A stretch of 64,000 nucleotides of DNA from Schistocerca nitens (GCF_023898315.1 NC_064614.1:1050164432-1050228431), one strand, 5' to 3'. Counted from the stretch's first letter, positions 18,613-30,391 are shown. Made by a program: numbers and translations. The notes: generated from the sequence alone by a model not told the origin.

Positions 18613-21168
18613 CCCTTTATCGTTACTGACACGTTTGATGAAATCCAGCTTTTTAGCTCCAGGGTCGCATTACCTGTCCACCAAATTATATACAGGACAT
18701 GCCATACGTTTCCAATACATACTTGATTTTCAACATGTAGAGTAATACGTAAGGTGACTATCTAAAAACTTGACTTTCGTTATTATAAGTTATTTCTACA
18801 TACTGCGCAGAAAGTGCAACACTTACTTTGAACTAAATAATACGAGCAACAAGAAGATATGTGTCAATTAAAGACATAAGTGTAAAATTAAAAGTAGATG
18901 CTATCATGTGGTCGACCAGACCACATAGAGAAGAAATACAGGGAACAAAAATGCAAGAAAAGAAGGCGAGTGGGACACTCAGAACGAGAGTGTCGCCAAG
19001 GAGAGGACGATGTAGGTGGATACGGGTTGGTAATGATACACCGCCGTTAAACGGAAACAATGGATCCATTGTCACTGATTGTTACCACAACTAAACAATG
19101 TACGATAACAGTGACAAAGTGTTGCTTATCACAGGTGTACTTCACACATTGAATCGGGTAAGGTGAAATAATGAACATTTGAATTTGTGGGTAACTACAA
19201 GCTTGTATGGAAGTGTTGCCTTGCTTAGGAAACACCTACGAAATGACACTGGAGATCGAAGAAAAGGAGCGCATCGACGCATGTAAACTATAAGGAGCGT
19301 AGAATACGCTAAATTTGTGAAATTAACATAGGCTATTGAATGTACATAGTTATAAATCAGTATAAGAATTAAAAGTAGAAAAGAATGTACACGGGAAATG
19401 ACCTATCCGACTGTATACAACAGGATTAAGACAAGTTTGAAAGAGAAGTAATAACATGTACACTTAAAAGAAAACGATAAACACAGAACTTAAGAACTTA
19501 ACGACTTACATACAGCACGCGAGTAAGCGACGATGAGAAAGATAAAATTAAATGTACACACATGAAAATGCGTGTGACTGAGCCATAAACTATAAAATTT
19601 TATATCGTACAATATTTAGTGAAAGAAGCACTTGTGCTCTTACAGAACTACTCTGTTTTACAGACAACATTAGAAGCTGTGAGCTTAATATACAGGGAGA
19701 ATACATACCCACAACTTTTCTATTAAAGAACTCACTTACGTTAGTAGCTATTAATTACATAGTATCTTATGGGAAAAGCATAGGCAGCAAAATAAAACTG
19801 TAAACATGAATGGTACAACACGCGGGAGATAAGCTAAGTAAATACGAAAACAAACCAATACGCACACAATGTAATTACATGAACTTTAACAAAATAATTG
19901 AGGTAAGTACCGTATGTTTAAAAAGCAATATGGAGAAATAAATGAAATTTCACTGCTGGATAATACTTGGAAATAGAGAGAGTATGAAAGATTTTAGATT
20001 CAACTGGAGGTATTAATTAGTTCATCGGCGTTTATGGTGACATATCATACATGGAGTGAAACTAGGAAGAGAATGAAAGTCTATTAGAATAATATGAGTT
20101 TATGTATATTTGTGGGAAGAAATAAACAGAGTTGTGGTGCCAGTGTGAAGACTCTGCAGGTAATATATGGATATAAATGGAGATTTATGTGGAAGATTTT
20201 TAATCAATAATTATGTGAATTATGTGGGTATATGGTGATGAATATGAAGATGAATATTACAATGGTACCTAGCAAAGGGCCACGAAAGCGATGTAAGAAA
20301 GAATAGATTATATAGTTTTAAGTTTTAGAATAAATGAGTGTATGTGTGTGGAAAGCGAAGTATGATGATACATGTACGGTAAATAATTGTGAAAACAAAC
20401 ACCTTGAAGAAGCAGTACAGAATAAAGAAAAGACAGCGAAGTCAATAGTAGAAAGGTACACGGTACATTTAACGTACACCACAGCACAATAATTTGCCAC
20501 ACATACATCAGAATGTAAAACAACTTAGTATGAAAACTATTTCCTTAGCGACTAACTGTTGCAGCTTGAGCAACAATAAGGTGAATATAAATGAAAATTT
20601 GATATACAGTTCGAACGAGGGATGAACACAAAATGCAGTGAAACAGTATTTTCTACACTGAGTTTTTGACACACGCAGAAGCGAAAGCAGTACATTTAGC
20701 AAAGGCACCTTATTCTTTAGCGGGAATGAATTGTGAATGAAATTACACATGGCAAAAATACAGTGAAGTTACTAGTCACACATTAGAAAGGTAAACATGT
20801 ATATGCCGTCTCACCAATAAGATAGATATACAGCTTGAAATATGTGTACATGAATGTGAAATATTACGACGATTAACAAGCGGTGATGAAGTCAGGATTA
20901 TCAAGGAATAAAATATTCCCCATACTCGCTCACAAACGCGTACTTGTAAATATTGTACATAGTATGAAGGTTTATAAAATTCCAAGGATAGAATAAGTAC
21001 ACTAACAACGCACCACAAGTAGCAATCCTACAAGTAGTTTGATCTCTGAAGCAGACCCTAGCAAATCCTCTTTTTTCCATCTAATGAGTAGTGCTGGAAC
21101 ACATTTTCAGTGTGTAGTTGTTCAGGTACATACGCGCAGGACGTTTGTTCTACACGAAAGGAAAAATA
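18613..21168. other. long AT-rich, purine-skewed stretch without genes
   Basis: For about 2.2 kb (18.8-21.0 kb) the plus strand is rich in A and G and poor in C. Minus-strand frames such as 20508-20750 are correspondingly Phe/Leu-rich and look like composition artefacts. I recognise no element. Confidence 0.4.
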
Positions 21169-21332
21169 CAAATATTCGGAATAAATGCGAGATTCCTTCT
21201 AATTTACACATTAGTCTGTAAGATGATGCATGTTATGGAGTCCACATATGAAATGTGAATGTGAACTGTACATTTTATTTGTCAACTTTATTATTGTCAA
21301 AGTCTATGTTTAAGTAAAATGTATGTACTATT
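21169..21332. repeat. direct repeat unit A
   Basis: This starts CAAATATTCGGAATAAATGC and ends ATGTACTATT. It is repeated with moderate divergence at 21485-21842, where the second unit is split by a fold-back insertion. Confidence 0.75.
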
Positions 21333-21484
21333 TCCTCTCTACATCTACATCCATACTCCGCAAGCCACCTGACAGTGTGTGGCGGAGGGTACCCTGAGTA
21401 CCTCTATCGGTTCTCCCTTCTATGTGTAGTTATGAGGGTAAAAATGCGCAGCAGGTCGGTCCCGCAAGACAAGAAAAGAAAGCG
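21333..21484 (-). mobile_element. LINE 3'-end fragment
   Basis: CTACATCTACATCCATACTC, then GCAAGCCACCTGACAGTGTG and GGCGGAGGGTACC then GAGTACCTCTATCGGTTCTC, is the 3' terminus (in reverse) of a common orthopteran LINE. Only about 110 bp of the tail is present, a severe 5' truncation. A longer piece of the same family is at 53752-54140. Confidence 0.7.
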
Positions 21485-21842
21485 CAAATATTCAGAATAA
21501 ATGCAGATTCCTTGTAATTTACATATTAGTGTGATAGATGGTGCTTGTCATGGAGTCCATATACGAAATGTGAATGTGAATTGCATACTTATTTCTTCAG
21601 TTAAAACTTCCGGGCTGAGAGGTCGTGGTTGATGTATATATGTAGCCGGACGAGCTCAGAAGATGTATCCCGCAGATGGAGACGAAACGTTAGGTGGAAA
21701 TGTTATACATCGACCATGGCCTCTCAGCCCGGAAGATTTAACTGAAGACATCACCGGCCGTGAAAGCCTACATTGTATGTACATTTATTTGTAAACTTTA
21801 TTACTGTTAGTGTCTATATCTATCTAAAATTTATGTACTATT
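21485..21842. repeat. direct repeat unit B, interrupted
   Basis: It matches unit A in two blocks, 21485-21591 and about 21777-21842. The intervening 185 bp is the fold-back element. Confidence 0.75.
21595..21747. repeat. fold-back element with hammerhead-like core
   Basis: Arms of about 43 bp at 21595-21638 (CTTCAGTTAAAACTTCCGGG...) and 21706-21747 are inverted copies. The loop contains CAGAAGATGTATCC...GGAGACGAAACG (21657-21689), one base off the CTGANGA-stem-GAAA core. Flanking CACCGGCCGTGAAAGCC links it to 11357-11427. Confidence 0.75.
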
Positions 21843-23442
21843 GTCAATTTTATGCGGGATTTTATTTTTGAAGGAGAACCGTTTATGTATGTATGTGAAG
21901 TGCAACGCGATGGAGGGGTAAAACACTCGCACGTGTGAAGTGATACAAAAATAGTAAGACCTGATAGTGGTGAAAAGAAATACTGAACTGTGGTAAGAGT
22001 AAACGCTACAGCTTAGCGAAGTGAATACAATGAGTTTGATTCGTGTGTGACGGAGAAATCAGAGGAAATCCGTACAACCACTAATCGATGTGTGAGAACC
22101 GCCGAATTACAATGATCAACGGAAGACGATGGCGAATGCTGCAGTGCGGACCTTACCTTCCATTTCACTGGCACAAAATTTCGTCCGGGTTCTAAATGAG
22201 GTATCGGTGTTCTTCAGGTTAGGCGTTGGAGCTGAATCTGTCGTATCCAGTCTCCGGACTCAGGGGATACACAACACCGACTTCATAAACCTGGAACAAC
22301 ATTACAACGGATTCGCGGGCAGTGCTACTGCTTATGTGGCACTTGCGTCACTGCGACGGGCGCGTTAGACAATGAGTTGCCGCTGGCGGTAAGTACAGCG
22401 AACAATGAGATGCCGAAAGGACACTTTCTCAGAGTTGCCAATGAAACGAAAGCAAATGAGAATAGCAATTTTTAAAGCACGGTGAAAGGACAGTTTAAGA
22501 AATTTAAATTTTTTCCTCTTTTCACACCATACAGCTCAACAAAAGTAAGCATAAACAACAGACTAAGACGGCAGCACAACATGGACGTGCAGTTATGTAA
22601 CATAAATGTATGTAAGTGTATTTATGTCTATGAATTTGCAATGGACAAAGCAACGAAGCTCTGTAAACGTATTTATAGTAGCATAAGGGTATTAAAACTC
22701 CACTGACTTGCACCAAGTAACCAAACTGCCAGCCCTAATGTAAATAAGGCTACTGTATACTGCCTCCCTAAATAAAGAGACTTATTTCCAACAGTATACA
22801 GTAGGGGGGCATTTATGATATATCTTTTGCATTTCATGTTTTTATGTTTTGGTTTTCTTCAAAGGCAAAGAGAACAGGTGAAGCGGTAGCCCAGCGTCGA
22901 GCCTGTACGTAATGTCATGTATTTTTGATTTTGAAACGTTAAAAAACATAAGATGTTTTTCCTATTCCTCGGTAAGAGGAAGGACTCGCTCTCTGGTAAT
23001 GAACAAAGGTAGACGCACATTTTTAGAGCGTAATCGGCGGTAACCATTTTGATTGTAAGTATAAGTAAAAAGTCTGTATTTCTGATGTGCGTAGAAAGAA
23101 GAATATAGTACTATTTCACCAGTGAAAGTTGTTTGAATCATCATCCCAAGTAGTACTGCAATATATAAAAACGCAAGAAGATCCAAATACAAACGTAACG
23201 ACAAAAATGGTCAAGATTTTGTAGATGGATACGGCGATCGGACGTAGTAATATTAATTGGTGAGCATAAATCTACAACAAGAGAAAGACTCTTTCATTTA
23301 TGTGGAACTAATATGAAGAGATTGTTTACGCATCTGCAGGCATAGTTCAGCTTATTGTGCTTGTACAACACACTGGAAAATTAATCTCATTGTTTACATA
23401 AATCTAAACTTTATTTATTATTGTTTATGTTATATTATGAAG
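21843..23442. other. unrecognised sequence with one short hairpin
   Basis: A perfect 12-bp inverted repeat, TACTGTATACTG/CAGTATACAGTA (22752-22763 and 22792-22803), encloses 28 bp. Frame 22129-22368 (plus, 79 codons) has no recognisable domain. No gene is supported. Confidence 0.4.
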
Positions 23443-23477
23443 TGGCGACCGTGACAGGACTCGAATCTTTGATCTTC
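23443..23477 (-). other. tRNA-Arg 3'-half sequence including CCA complement
   Basis: On the plus strand TGGCGACCGTGACAGGACTC followed by GAATCTTTGATCTTC is the complement of an arginine tRNA 3' half (T arm GATTCGAGTCC, acceptor GTCACGGTCG) plus the CCA tail, which eukaryotic tRNA genes do not encode. It is therefore either an LTR-retrotransposon primer-binding site, longer than usual, or a reverse-transcribed tRNA piece. Confidence 0.6.
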
Positions 23478-24212
23478 ACCAATCTCGAACGGTGTGTGTT
23501 GGATGGTACATCGTTCCATTTGGGGAGAGTTACCATTGGTGCTGCACTGCCGCTGGGATTATTCTGAGGCCGAGAAGAGGCATTTAAACTGCCAAAGCGG
23601 CCACTGAAGGTCGATTCGCGATTGCACCACAAGATACAGGGAAGCTAATTTGCCTGCGAATACTTGATGTGTAACAGAAACACTAGATGGGAGGCGATGA
23701 ATTTCGTGTATTAAAAAGTGTTATGCTCACGAGAGTAAGACAGAAGTGTCCGCCAAGGTAATATGGATGTGAAGCAGTTTAAAGGATTACTGACAGCTTT
23801 TAAGGAGTAGTGCAGTCTTAGAAGTTATGACGAACCGATACTGTACTCTTGACGTATCGCTGGATTCTGGAATTTTCGAGTTAGAGAGTGCCTATTCTCA
23901 CGAGGGAGCATGATCTTGCTGTATAATGTCAACAAAGGCCCAGCGGAACTGGTCACTCGCCGAGTAAGTGTGTTCAGAGAGTTGTGTTCGGAGAGTCGTT
24001 GTTGGGCTTCAGCGCGGAGCGGCCGCGCGCAGCTGAAGTCGCGAAAGAAAAAGAACGAAGGATTTGCTAGAAAGTATAATTTCGAGCTGAGATGTTACGT
24101 CTGTTCGCTGGAGAAACGTAGTTTGAATAATTCCGTTGTTGTCGAAAGGCGTGCGTGATTATTGTTGGGATTCGTGGTTGAAACAGAGTCGGGATTATGA
24201 ATCAGTAACTAT
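23478..24212. other. unrecognised sequence, possible gag leader
   Basis: If 23443 is a primer-binding site, a plus-strand element would begin here. The ATG at about 23764 opens MDVKQFKGLLTAFKE before a stop, which has a Gag-like look, but no further coding support exists. Confidence 0.25.
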
Positions 24213-24429
24213 GCCCGCATCTCGTGGTCGTGCGGTAGCGTTCTCGCTTCCCACGCCCGGGTTCCCGGGTTCGATTCCCGGCGGGGTCAGGGATTTTCTC
24301 TGCCTCGTGATGGCTGGGTGTTGTGTGCTGTCCTTAGGTTAGTTAGGTTTAAGTAGTTCTAAGTTCTAGGGGACTTATGACCACAGCAGTTGAGTCCCAT
24401 AGTGCTCAGAGCCATTTGAACCATTTTTT
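24213..24429 (+). repeat. SINE with tRNA-Gly-like head
   Basis: The head (CCCGCATCTCGTGGTCGTGC, B box GGGTTCGATTCCC) resembles tRNA-Gly and differs from the usual class II head. The body from CTTAGGTTAGTTAGGTTTAA to GAACCATTTTTT is identical in kind to the main SINE family. It is a chimeric subfamily, also present at 36422-36638. Confidence 0.9.
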
Positions 24430-25387
24430 AACTTTCGTGGAGGAACATACTGACAGTACAACATAAATTAAAAGGCTTCCGTGATCATTGATTACCTGTT
24501 AAAGTAATGTGCAAACGCAACATAGCAGTCGTTACTTCAGTATAAATGTGAGATGAGCTCAACAAGGAAAGACTGGATGCCATAGGCATTATTAGAGAAG
24601 TCTATTATGAGCCCAAGAGACAAAGCAAGAAAGTAATTTGACTTGTACTATTATTATTCCAAAGTAAAATGCTCCATGGATTCTGGTAAGGCACATTGCA
24701 CATGTCTTCGCGACAGGTCACAGTTCATGTTTTTTTCACCGCAACACTACAATCATATTACACTTGGCTTACAGTGCAAGGTGAAGAACGGAGAGAGGAT
24801 ATGCAGTGTTCAGTGTTAAACTATAGACTGACGAGTCTGCGAGTGACGAGAGTAATGTGCGTCATCGACGTCAGAATCGCGGGTGAAATGGAAAGCTACA
24901 TCGCACTGTATTGGAGTGGTTCAAGAGGACCATCTCACCAATCCAAAGGACGCAGTTTCCAACACCACACCACGACACACCAACCAACAGTCGCAATGAT
25001 AAACGTATATGGTGCAAAAATGTAAATTGCGCGTAGTTTGAAATTGCTACTGTAGGCGAAACTTTTGACTTATTTGGCCTGTGACGAATTTTGCATGGAT
25101 AATGTTAGCTCGGCTTGTGTTTTGTACTTTTGACTTTCAAGTGTAAAAACATCGTCAGAGAAGTAGCAAGCACCAGCTCATAGTATTGTGGAAACTCAGC
25201 TCGGTAAAGACGGAGGGTACGATAGTTCAAAGATTCCGTTTTTGTGGACGTGACTAAGAGAGAATCTGTAGATACGGAACTACTGGAGGAAAACTTCGGT
25301 GGTTCAGTTTAAAAAGAAAGGAAAGAAATAGAGGGGGCATCACTTAGTACTAAAACTGAGCGTCAGCCTCCACCAAGCAGCAGTCAG
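24430..25387. other. unrecognised sequence
   Basis: Frame 24696-25025 (plus, 109 codons) has no recognisable domain and no flanking element structure. Nothing else is supported. Confidence 0.4.
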
Positions 25388-25809
25388 TGAGGTTGGTTGA
25401 GCCGGCCGAAGTGGCCGTGCGGTTAAAGGCGCTGCAGTCTGGAACCGCAAGACCGCTACGGTCGCAGGTTCGAATCCTGCCTCGGGCATGGATGTTTGTG
25501 ATGTCTTTAGGTTAGTTAGGTTTAACTAGTTCTCAGTTCTAGGGGACTAATGACCTCAGCAGTTGAGTCCCATAGTGCTCAGAGCCATTTGAACCATTTT
25601 TGAGGTTGGTTGTTTTGGGGGGAAGGAGACCAGACAGCGAGGTGATCGGTCTCATCGGATTAGGGAAGGATGGGGAAGGAAATCGGCCGTGCCCTTTGAA
25701 AGGAACCATCCCGGCATTTGCCTGGGGCGATTTAGGGAAATCATGAAAAACCTAAATCAGGATGGCCGGACGCGGGATTGAACCGTCGTCCTTCCGAATG
25801 CGAGTCCAG
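25388..25809 (-). repeat. SINE2-family copy, interrupted by a SINE
   Basis: The minus-oriented body (GGTGATCGGTCTCATCGGAT, GGGAAGGATGGGGAAGGAAA, GGAACCATCCCGGCATTTGC) ends with a tRNA-like head (reverse B box GGATTGAACCGTC). The near-repeat AGCAGTCAGTGAG / AGCAATCAGTGAG flanks it as a target duplication. The main-family SINE sits in its 3' end. Confidence 0.8.
25400..25600 (+). repeat. tRNA-derived SINE with 12-bp target duplication
   Basis: Full-length copy. TGAGGTTGGTTG occurs at 25388-25399 and 25601-25612, duplicating SINE2 sequence, so it inserted into SINE2. Confidence 0.95.
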
Positions 25810-25825
25810 TAGCAATCAGTGAGAT

Positions 25826-26035
25826 ATGATGGCACTACGCAGTGCAATAAAGAAAAGAGACAAAAGATTTGAAAATATAGAGAAAATAAGAAATTTCAGA
25901 GGAACCGAAGAATTAATTAAAGAAGAAAGTCAAGAGAAATTTTCGGCAGTAATAAAATCAGTATTTAAGAAGGCTCGAGAGGAAATGGCGAAGATGTCTG
26001 AAGAGAGACAAGAAGAGAAGCACACAGATGTATGA
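25826..26035 (+). other. Lys/Glu-rich open frame, unrecognised
   Basis: The 69-codon frame is strongly charged (KKRDKRFENIEK, FKKAREEMAKMSEE) and could form a coiled coil, as in the N-terminal part of some retroelement Gag proteins. I cannot assign it, and the surrounding purine-rich DNA alone could produce such a frame. Confidence 0.25.
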
Positions 26036-28360
26036 AACGAAATGCAAACCGCACCTATAATTGTTGCAGAATGTTCTTTACCTGTGGAGTCACAATTAGA
26101 AGCAACTTTAGCCACCGACTTGTTAATGGAGATACCTATATCTGAGATTAACATGTCACGCAGAACGGTAACTGCTGCGATTTTCGCAAATACTGCGATC
26201 TCATATGACGAATTAACTTTTACTTGTGTAGACGGTGCTAACATTCGTAGTACGGTATGGATTCAAATATATTGATGGTGGCTGAAGAATGTAATTTAAA
26301 GCGGAATATCCAAACAGATGAAATGAGGATTACAAATGGTGACAGTACGTAATCGGATGCACAGATGGTCTGTACAGGTTCAGATGTTTTGTCACTGGAT
26401 AAGGTACGGACTTCTAAATAAAATATTCAGGCAGAAGATCCGAAGATAATTGTAGCAGAGGAGGTGCAGCAAACGAAACAAAAAGCAATATGAAGAAGAA
26501 AACTGTCAATGTTCGTTAGGCTGTGAGGAGAAACTTGTTATTTATGTTGTCTTTGAAGTAAGAAGAACAAAACATAGCCTACGAAAAGGCTGAGAAGATC
26601 TTCCTGCAAAACAGCTGATCTAAAAGCACGACATACGGAAGTTTTAAGTTTTATTTGCAATGGTCCGCACTACAAGAGAAATGACGAAATTCCTGAATTT
26701 TTGGAAACAGAATTACAGAGAAATTAGTGTTTTGAAGTACCAAATGAAGGAAATCTGTAGCTTTTATGAAACGGAAGTACCCGTGGTACGTGGGATTACG
26801 TGGTGCATCACCTTCATAAATATAAATGCTGCAGGACACCATACGTGCGAAACCAAATTAGTAGGCTGAAATGTGGAACCCCAGAACGGCTAATTACAGA
26901 TCAAGAGATGAATTCCATAACCTAGTTAAGGGTGCAATTATGTCAGCTGCTACAGATTAATAAACTGAGAATAAGTGCTTTGCATTTGCAGGCCAATGAC
27001 ACATCAGAACGAATCAGGGATGACGCTGAGAGATTATTCAAACAGTCTTCAGAACGACTGCGACATATTCTTGCCATACGTAGTGGCTCCCTATAATTCA
27101 AAGGTGCGTGGGAGAACAAGGTTCTCATCTTAGAAGGTAGTATATGGTTAGAAGATGCGCTGATCATTCCAAACTGTAAAATACCGGGTTGGGCAGAGTA
27201 CACAGCAGTGTCAGACTTCATTAAAATTTTGAAAGGTGTATGGCATCAAGCGCAGTAAACCGACACAAAAGGACTAAAGTAGCAGGAAGGTACAGTATGG
27301 CACGAAGCCATACTGAAATACTGTGTGGGACAATGGGTAACGTTGAGTAGCTCTTACACCCTGAAGGCAGTTACAGCTGGTTATCATGTGCTAATGTGCT
27401 ACAGCATACTCTCAATATCGCACTAAAATTGTGCCATTTAGCTTCGAATGCAAGATGAATGTCAACAAAAGTAAAACAAGGTTGAGGGAATGTGGAATTA
27501 ATTCATGCACTGCGGAGGAAATGAGATTGAAAATGAGACACTAAACGTAGGAAATTAACTCTTTTACTTAGACAGCCACGTGACTGACGATTACCGATGT
27601 AGAAGGGTATCAAATGCATACTGACAATAGAAAGATAACATTTCTGAAAAGAGAAATTTGTGGACATCGAATAAAACTTTAAAGGTTAGAAAGTATTTGA
27701 TGATGGTATTTTTCTAGAGTCAAGGGCACTCGTGCCTAGAGGCAAGGGGGGAGGGGGTGGGGAGTACCCCCTCTAGCTCTCACGGAATTGAAAAAATATA
27801 ATACTGTCAGGTGGTTTTCTTTTTAGAAAATTGTTTGAAAGTCGATGTTACGTAGATTTTTAACAGGAACGCCTCTGGAAACTTTTTATGGCTACTTACA
27901 AGTCGCTGTTCGTCTTCCTAAATATTAAAAATATTCTACAACTCCAGGATTAGGTACCCACTACGCACAGACTGTCACATGCGCGTTCTTGTCCGGAGTG
28001 TAGCCTTGTGCGGAATTGAAACGTAAACGATAAACACTTCAGGCTAGAAGGTTAGGAAGCACTGAAATGAATGAGGGGAAAGGGAATTCCTGATACAACT
28101 TAACTGAAAGAAGGGATTCGTTGGCAGGACACATTGGCACTATGGAATCGTCAGTTTGGTAATGGTAGGGAGCAAGAGGCGGAGAGGGGGGTGGAGCAGG
28201 CAAATAGGGTGCAAGGCTTCCAGTGAACAGGTTCATAGTTCACATCAATGTAGGTTGCTGTAGTTATGCGGAGATGGAAAGGCTTGCAAATGATGGACTA
28301 GTGTAGACAGGTTGTCAAACCAATGTTTGGACTATAAACGATAATAAAAGTCCTTAAGTA
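26036..28360. other. unrecognised purine-rich sequence
   Basis: Several short frames occur, none with a motif. A G-rich tract lies at about 27745-27763. It may contain worn retroelement sequence, but I cannot show it. Confidence 0.35.
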
Positions 28361-28830
28361 CTGGTCCTACTTTTAGTTCAAAACTGCTAATACTGCGCCT
28401 GAAGGGTCCGCGACAACGTGGATGGTGTTCTGCATATGGAATAGAGGGCTTGTGTGTGTGACGGGGGAGGATCACAGTGATAATATAGGCAGTCCACGGT
28501 AACTGCTCGCGTGTTACTGGACTCACACACTTGGCCGCTCGAGACGGATCGTTGGTCCTGGAGCCGCAGCGCAAATTCACAGCGACGCTTACGACTCTGG
28601 GAGGCGCGCCCGCCTCAGCTGGGTGGTAAATGGGGCGCAAAGATGGCCGCCATGATGGCCTCGAGGGCTGAGTGGCGGCGGCCATCCCGTGGCCTGTCAC
28701 GCGAGAGGCTCGTTCAGCGCTGCAAAAAGAGGAAGTGTGTGTGTGTGGGGCCCAGTTCCAGCCACTCCCGCCGTCTGCCTCTCTCGCCTGTGACAACTAC
28801 TTTCCCACTTGTGTAATGCTCTTCAGGGAG
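28361..28830. other. CpG-rich island of unknown role
   Basis: It is conspicuously richer in CpG than its surroundings (for example AGGCGCGCCCGCC near 28601 and GGCGGCGGCCATCC near 28674). Open frames on both strands (28332-28796 minus; 28511-28816 plus) are composition-driven. A promoter or a repeat are both possible; no TATA or coding link is visible. Confidence 0.3.
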
Positions 28831-29392
28831 GCACACAAAATATGATTTGGCTCCTCCGAAATAAATCTGTCGCACAAAACACAAGGTCGACTCTGTCTTA
28901 ACAACGGATTTATTCCAACGGTATGGAAATACATTGCATCGGATAGCATGAAACTTTTAACATATGCTGCTGTTTTACCTTACAACTTCTTGAAGTGTCA
29001 CCTGTGCGTTTGTGCTCACTAAATGATGGAAATGCAGGGTGTCTCCTTTATCTTGACCACCATAATAACCTTTTGTTCAGAAACAGAATTATAAAAAAAA
29101 AGTGTGAACATAAACCAACATGACTGCCTGCCTTGAAACTTCATTCGTCAAGGTTTGAACTGCAGTAATCTTTTTTTAAATAGCTCTTCTTCTCCTCGAG
29201 GCCATCTCAAAAACGTATCACAGTGTACACTTCACATAAAAGTAACGTTGTTAAAAAACGTTACACAAAATTAATTCCGGCTCTCCTAAACTCTGTAAAG
29301 TAACTTATCCACATGCTAGAGTTGACAGCAAACAAATGGAAACATAAGGAAACTGCAAACCATTCAGTCAACCATCTTTAGTTGAAGGTGTG
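28831..29392. other. unrecognised AT-rich sequence
   Basis: No gene or repeat is recognised. Confidence 0.4.
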
Positions 29393-29565
29393 TGTGTATT
29401 GTATTGTACTTTATGCAACTGGGGACCTAAAACGAGGGAGAGGCTTCGTCCCTGCCGCAGCCCTCAGTAGTTCACAACCCCACAACAGGCTACAGCAGTC
29501 CACTTCACCCCACCGCCGTCCCACACCGAACCCAGGGTTACTTTGAGGTTCGGCCCCAATACTGG
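29393..29565. repeat. dispersed repeat with conserved GC block
   Basis: TGGGGACCTAAAACGAGGGA, then GGCTTCGTCCCTGCCGCAGC, then CACACCGAACCCAGGGTTAC and GGTTCGGCCCC: I recall this as a recurrent block in locust DNA. Class and orientation are unknown. Confidence 0.5.
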
Positions 29566-30391
29566 TTACAGGCTCGACATGTAGTAGTTAGTCCCTTTGG
29601 AAATTCTGTTTGTGCTTTCTGGACTGCCATCATAATTTTCTGTGAATCTGACAACATTGCACCCAATTGTCCATGAGTAGCATGATGGACTACTTCAAGC
29701 AAAGTTTCCAACTCAATCCTTGCATCGTCTAATCTGTCTGCTAAGGTTAGTAGCAATGCAGCTACTTCAATTTTCTCATCTAGTTTGCTTAGCTGGACTG
29801 TATTTTCTCTAGATCACTATTTAAAATATTCCTGGTGTTCTCTGCATATTGTTCTGATTGTATCCTCAATTTCCGTACTATTTTAGTTTTCTGTGCGTGT
29901 TGTCTGCGAATCTACTTTTCCTTTTGTATCTCCCGTTTACTCTTGTACATTACCAAGTGTGATGTTTACATTTTTAATATCTTAATTATTCACCGTTCCA
30001 AACACAGTTTTTAACAGTTTCCCTCTTGCATGTAACCAGCCTCGTGTCTTACGTATTAGTGTTCTTGTACTAGTTCTATTAACTGTTGCAGCTGAGTCCT
30101 GAGTTTCACATACGGGAGTTTTAATTGCTCATACTTGTTCTGCATATCTAACAAGAACCCTTCTTTCTCTGCATCTTGTTGTAACGCTGTGAACCTCTCC
30201 GGTAGTCTTTATATGTCATTCCTTACTCCCAAAATGTTGAATAAAAACGCTGCTGTCCATCTGTGATTCGTCATAGAACATCTGATTGCCTATAAAACAA
30301 AATTTCATTGTGCACAGGCTGATGCCGTATCATATCTCCTCTGCTATAGTACAGGAGTACTATTCTCAGAGAAATTTTCTAGGATAAAATC
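29538..30391 (-). pseudogene. possible env-like remnant
   Basis: Frame 29538-29756 contains ELETLLEVVHHATHGQLGAM then LSDSQKIMMAVQ, similar in spacing to the segment after the fusion region in insect retrovirus and baculovirus F-type Env proteins. Upstream minus frames are leucine/glutamine-rich and coiled-coil-like. The position downstream of integrase fits env. No signal peptide, furin site or transmembrane helix is identified, and the reading is broken and split by the solo LTR. Confidence 0.4.

Noticed and set aside
28332..28796. 154-codon minus frame over the CpG-rich island
   Set aside because: No domain, low-complexity composition and a competing plus frame of similar length. GC-rich DNA gives long chance frames.
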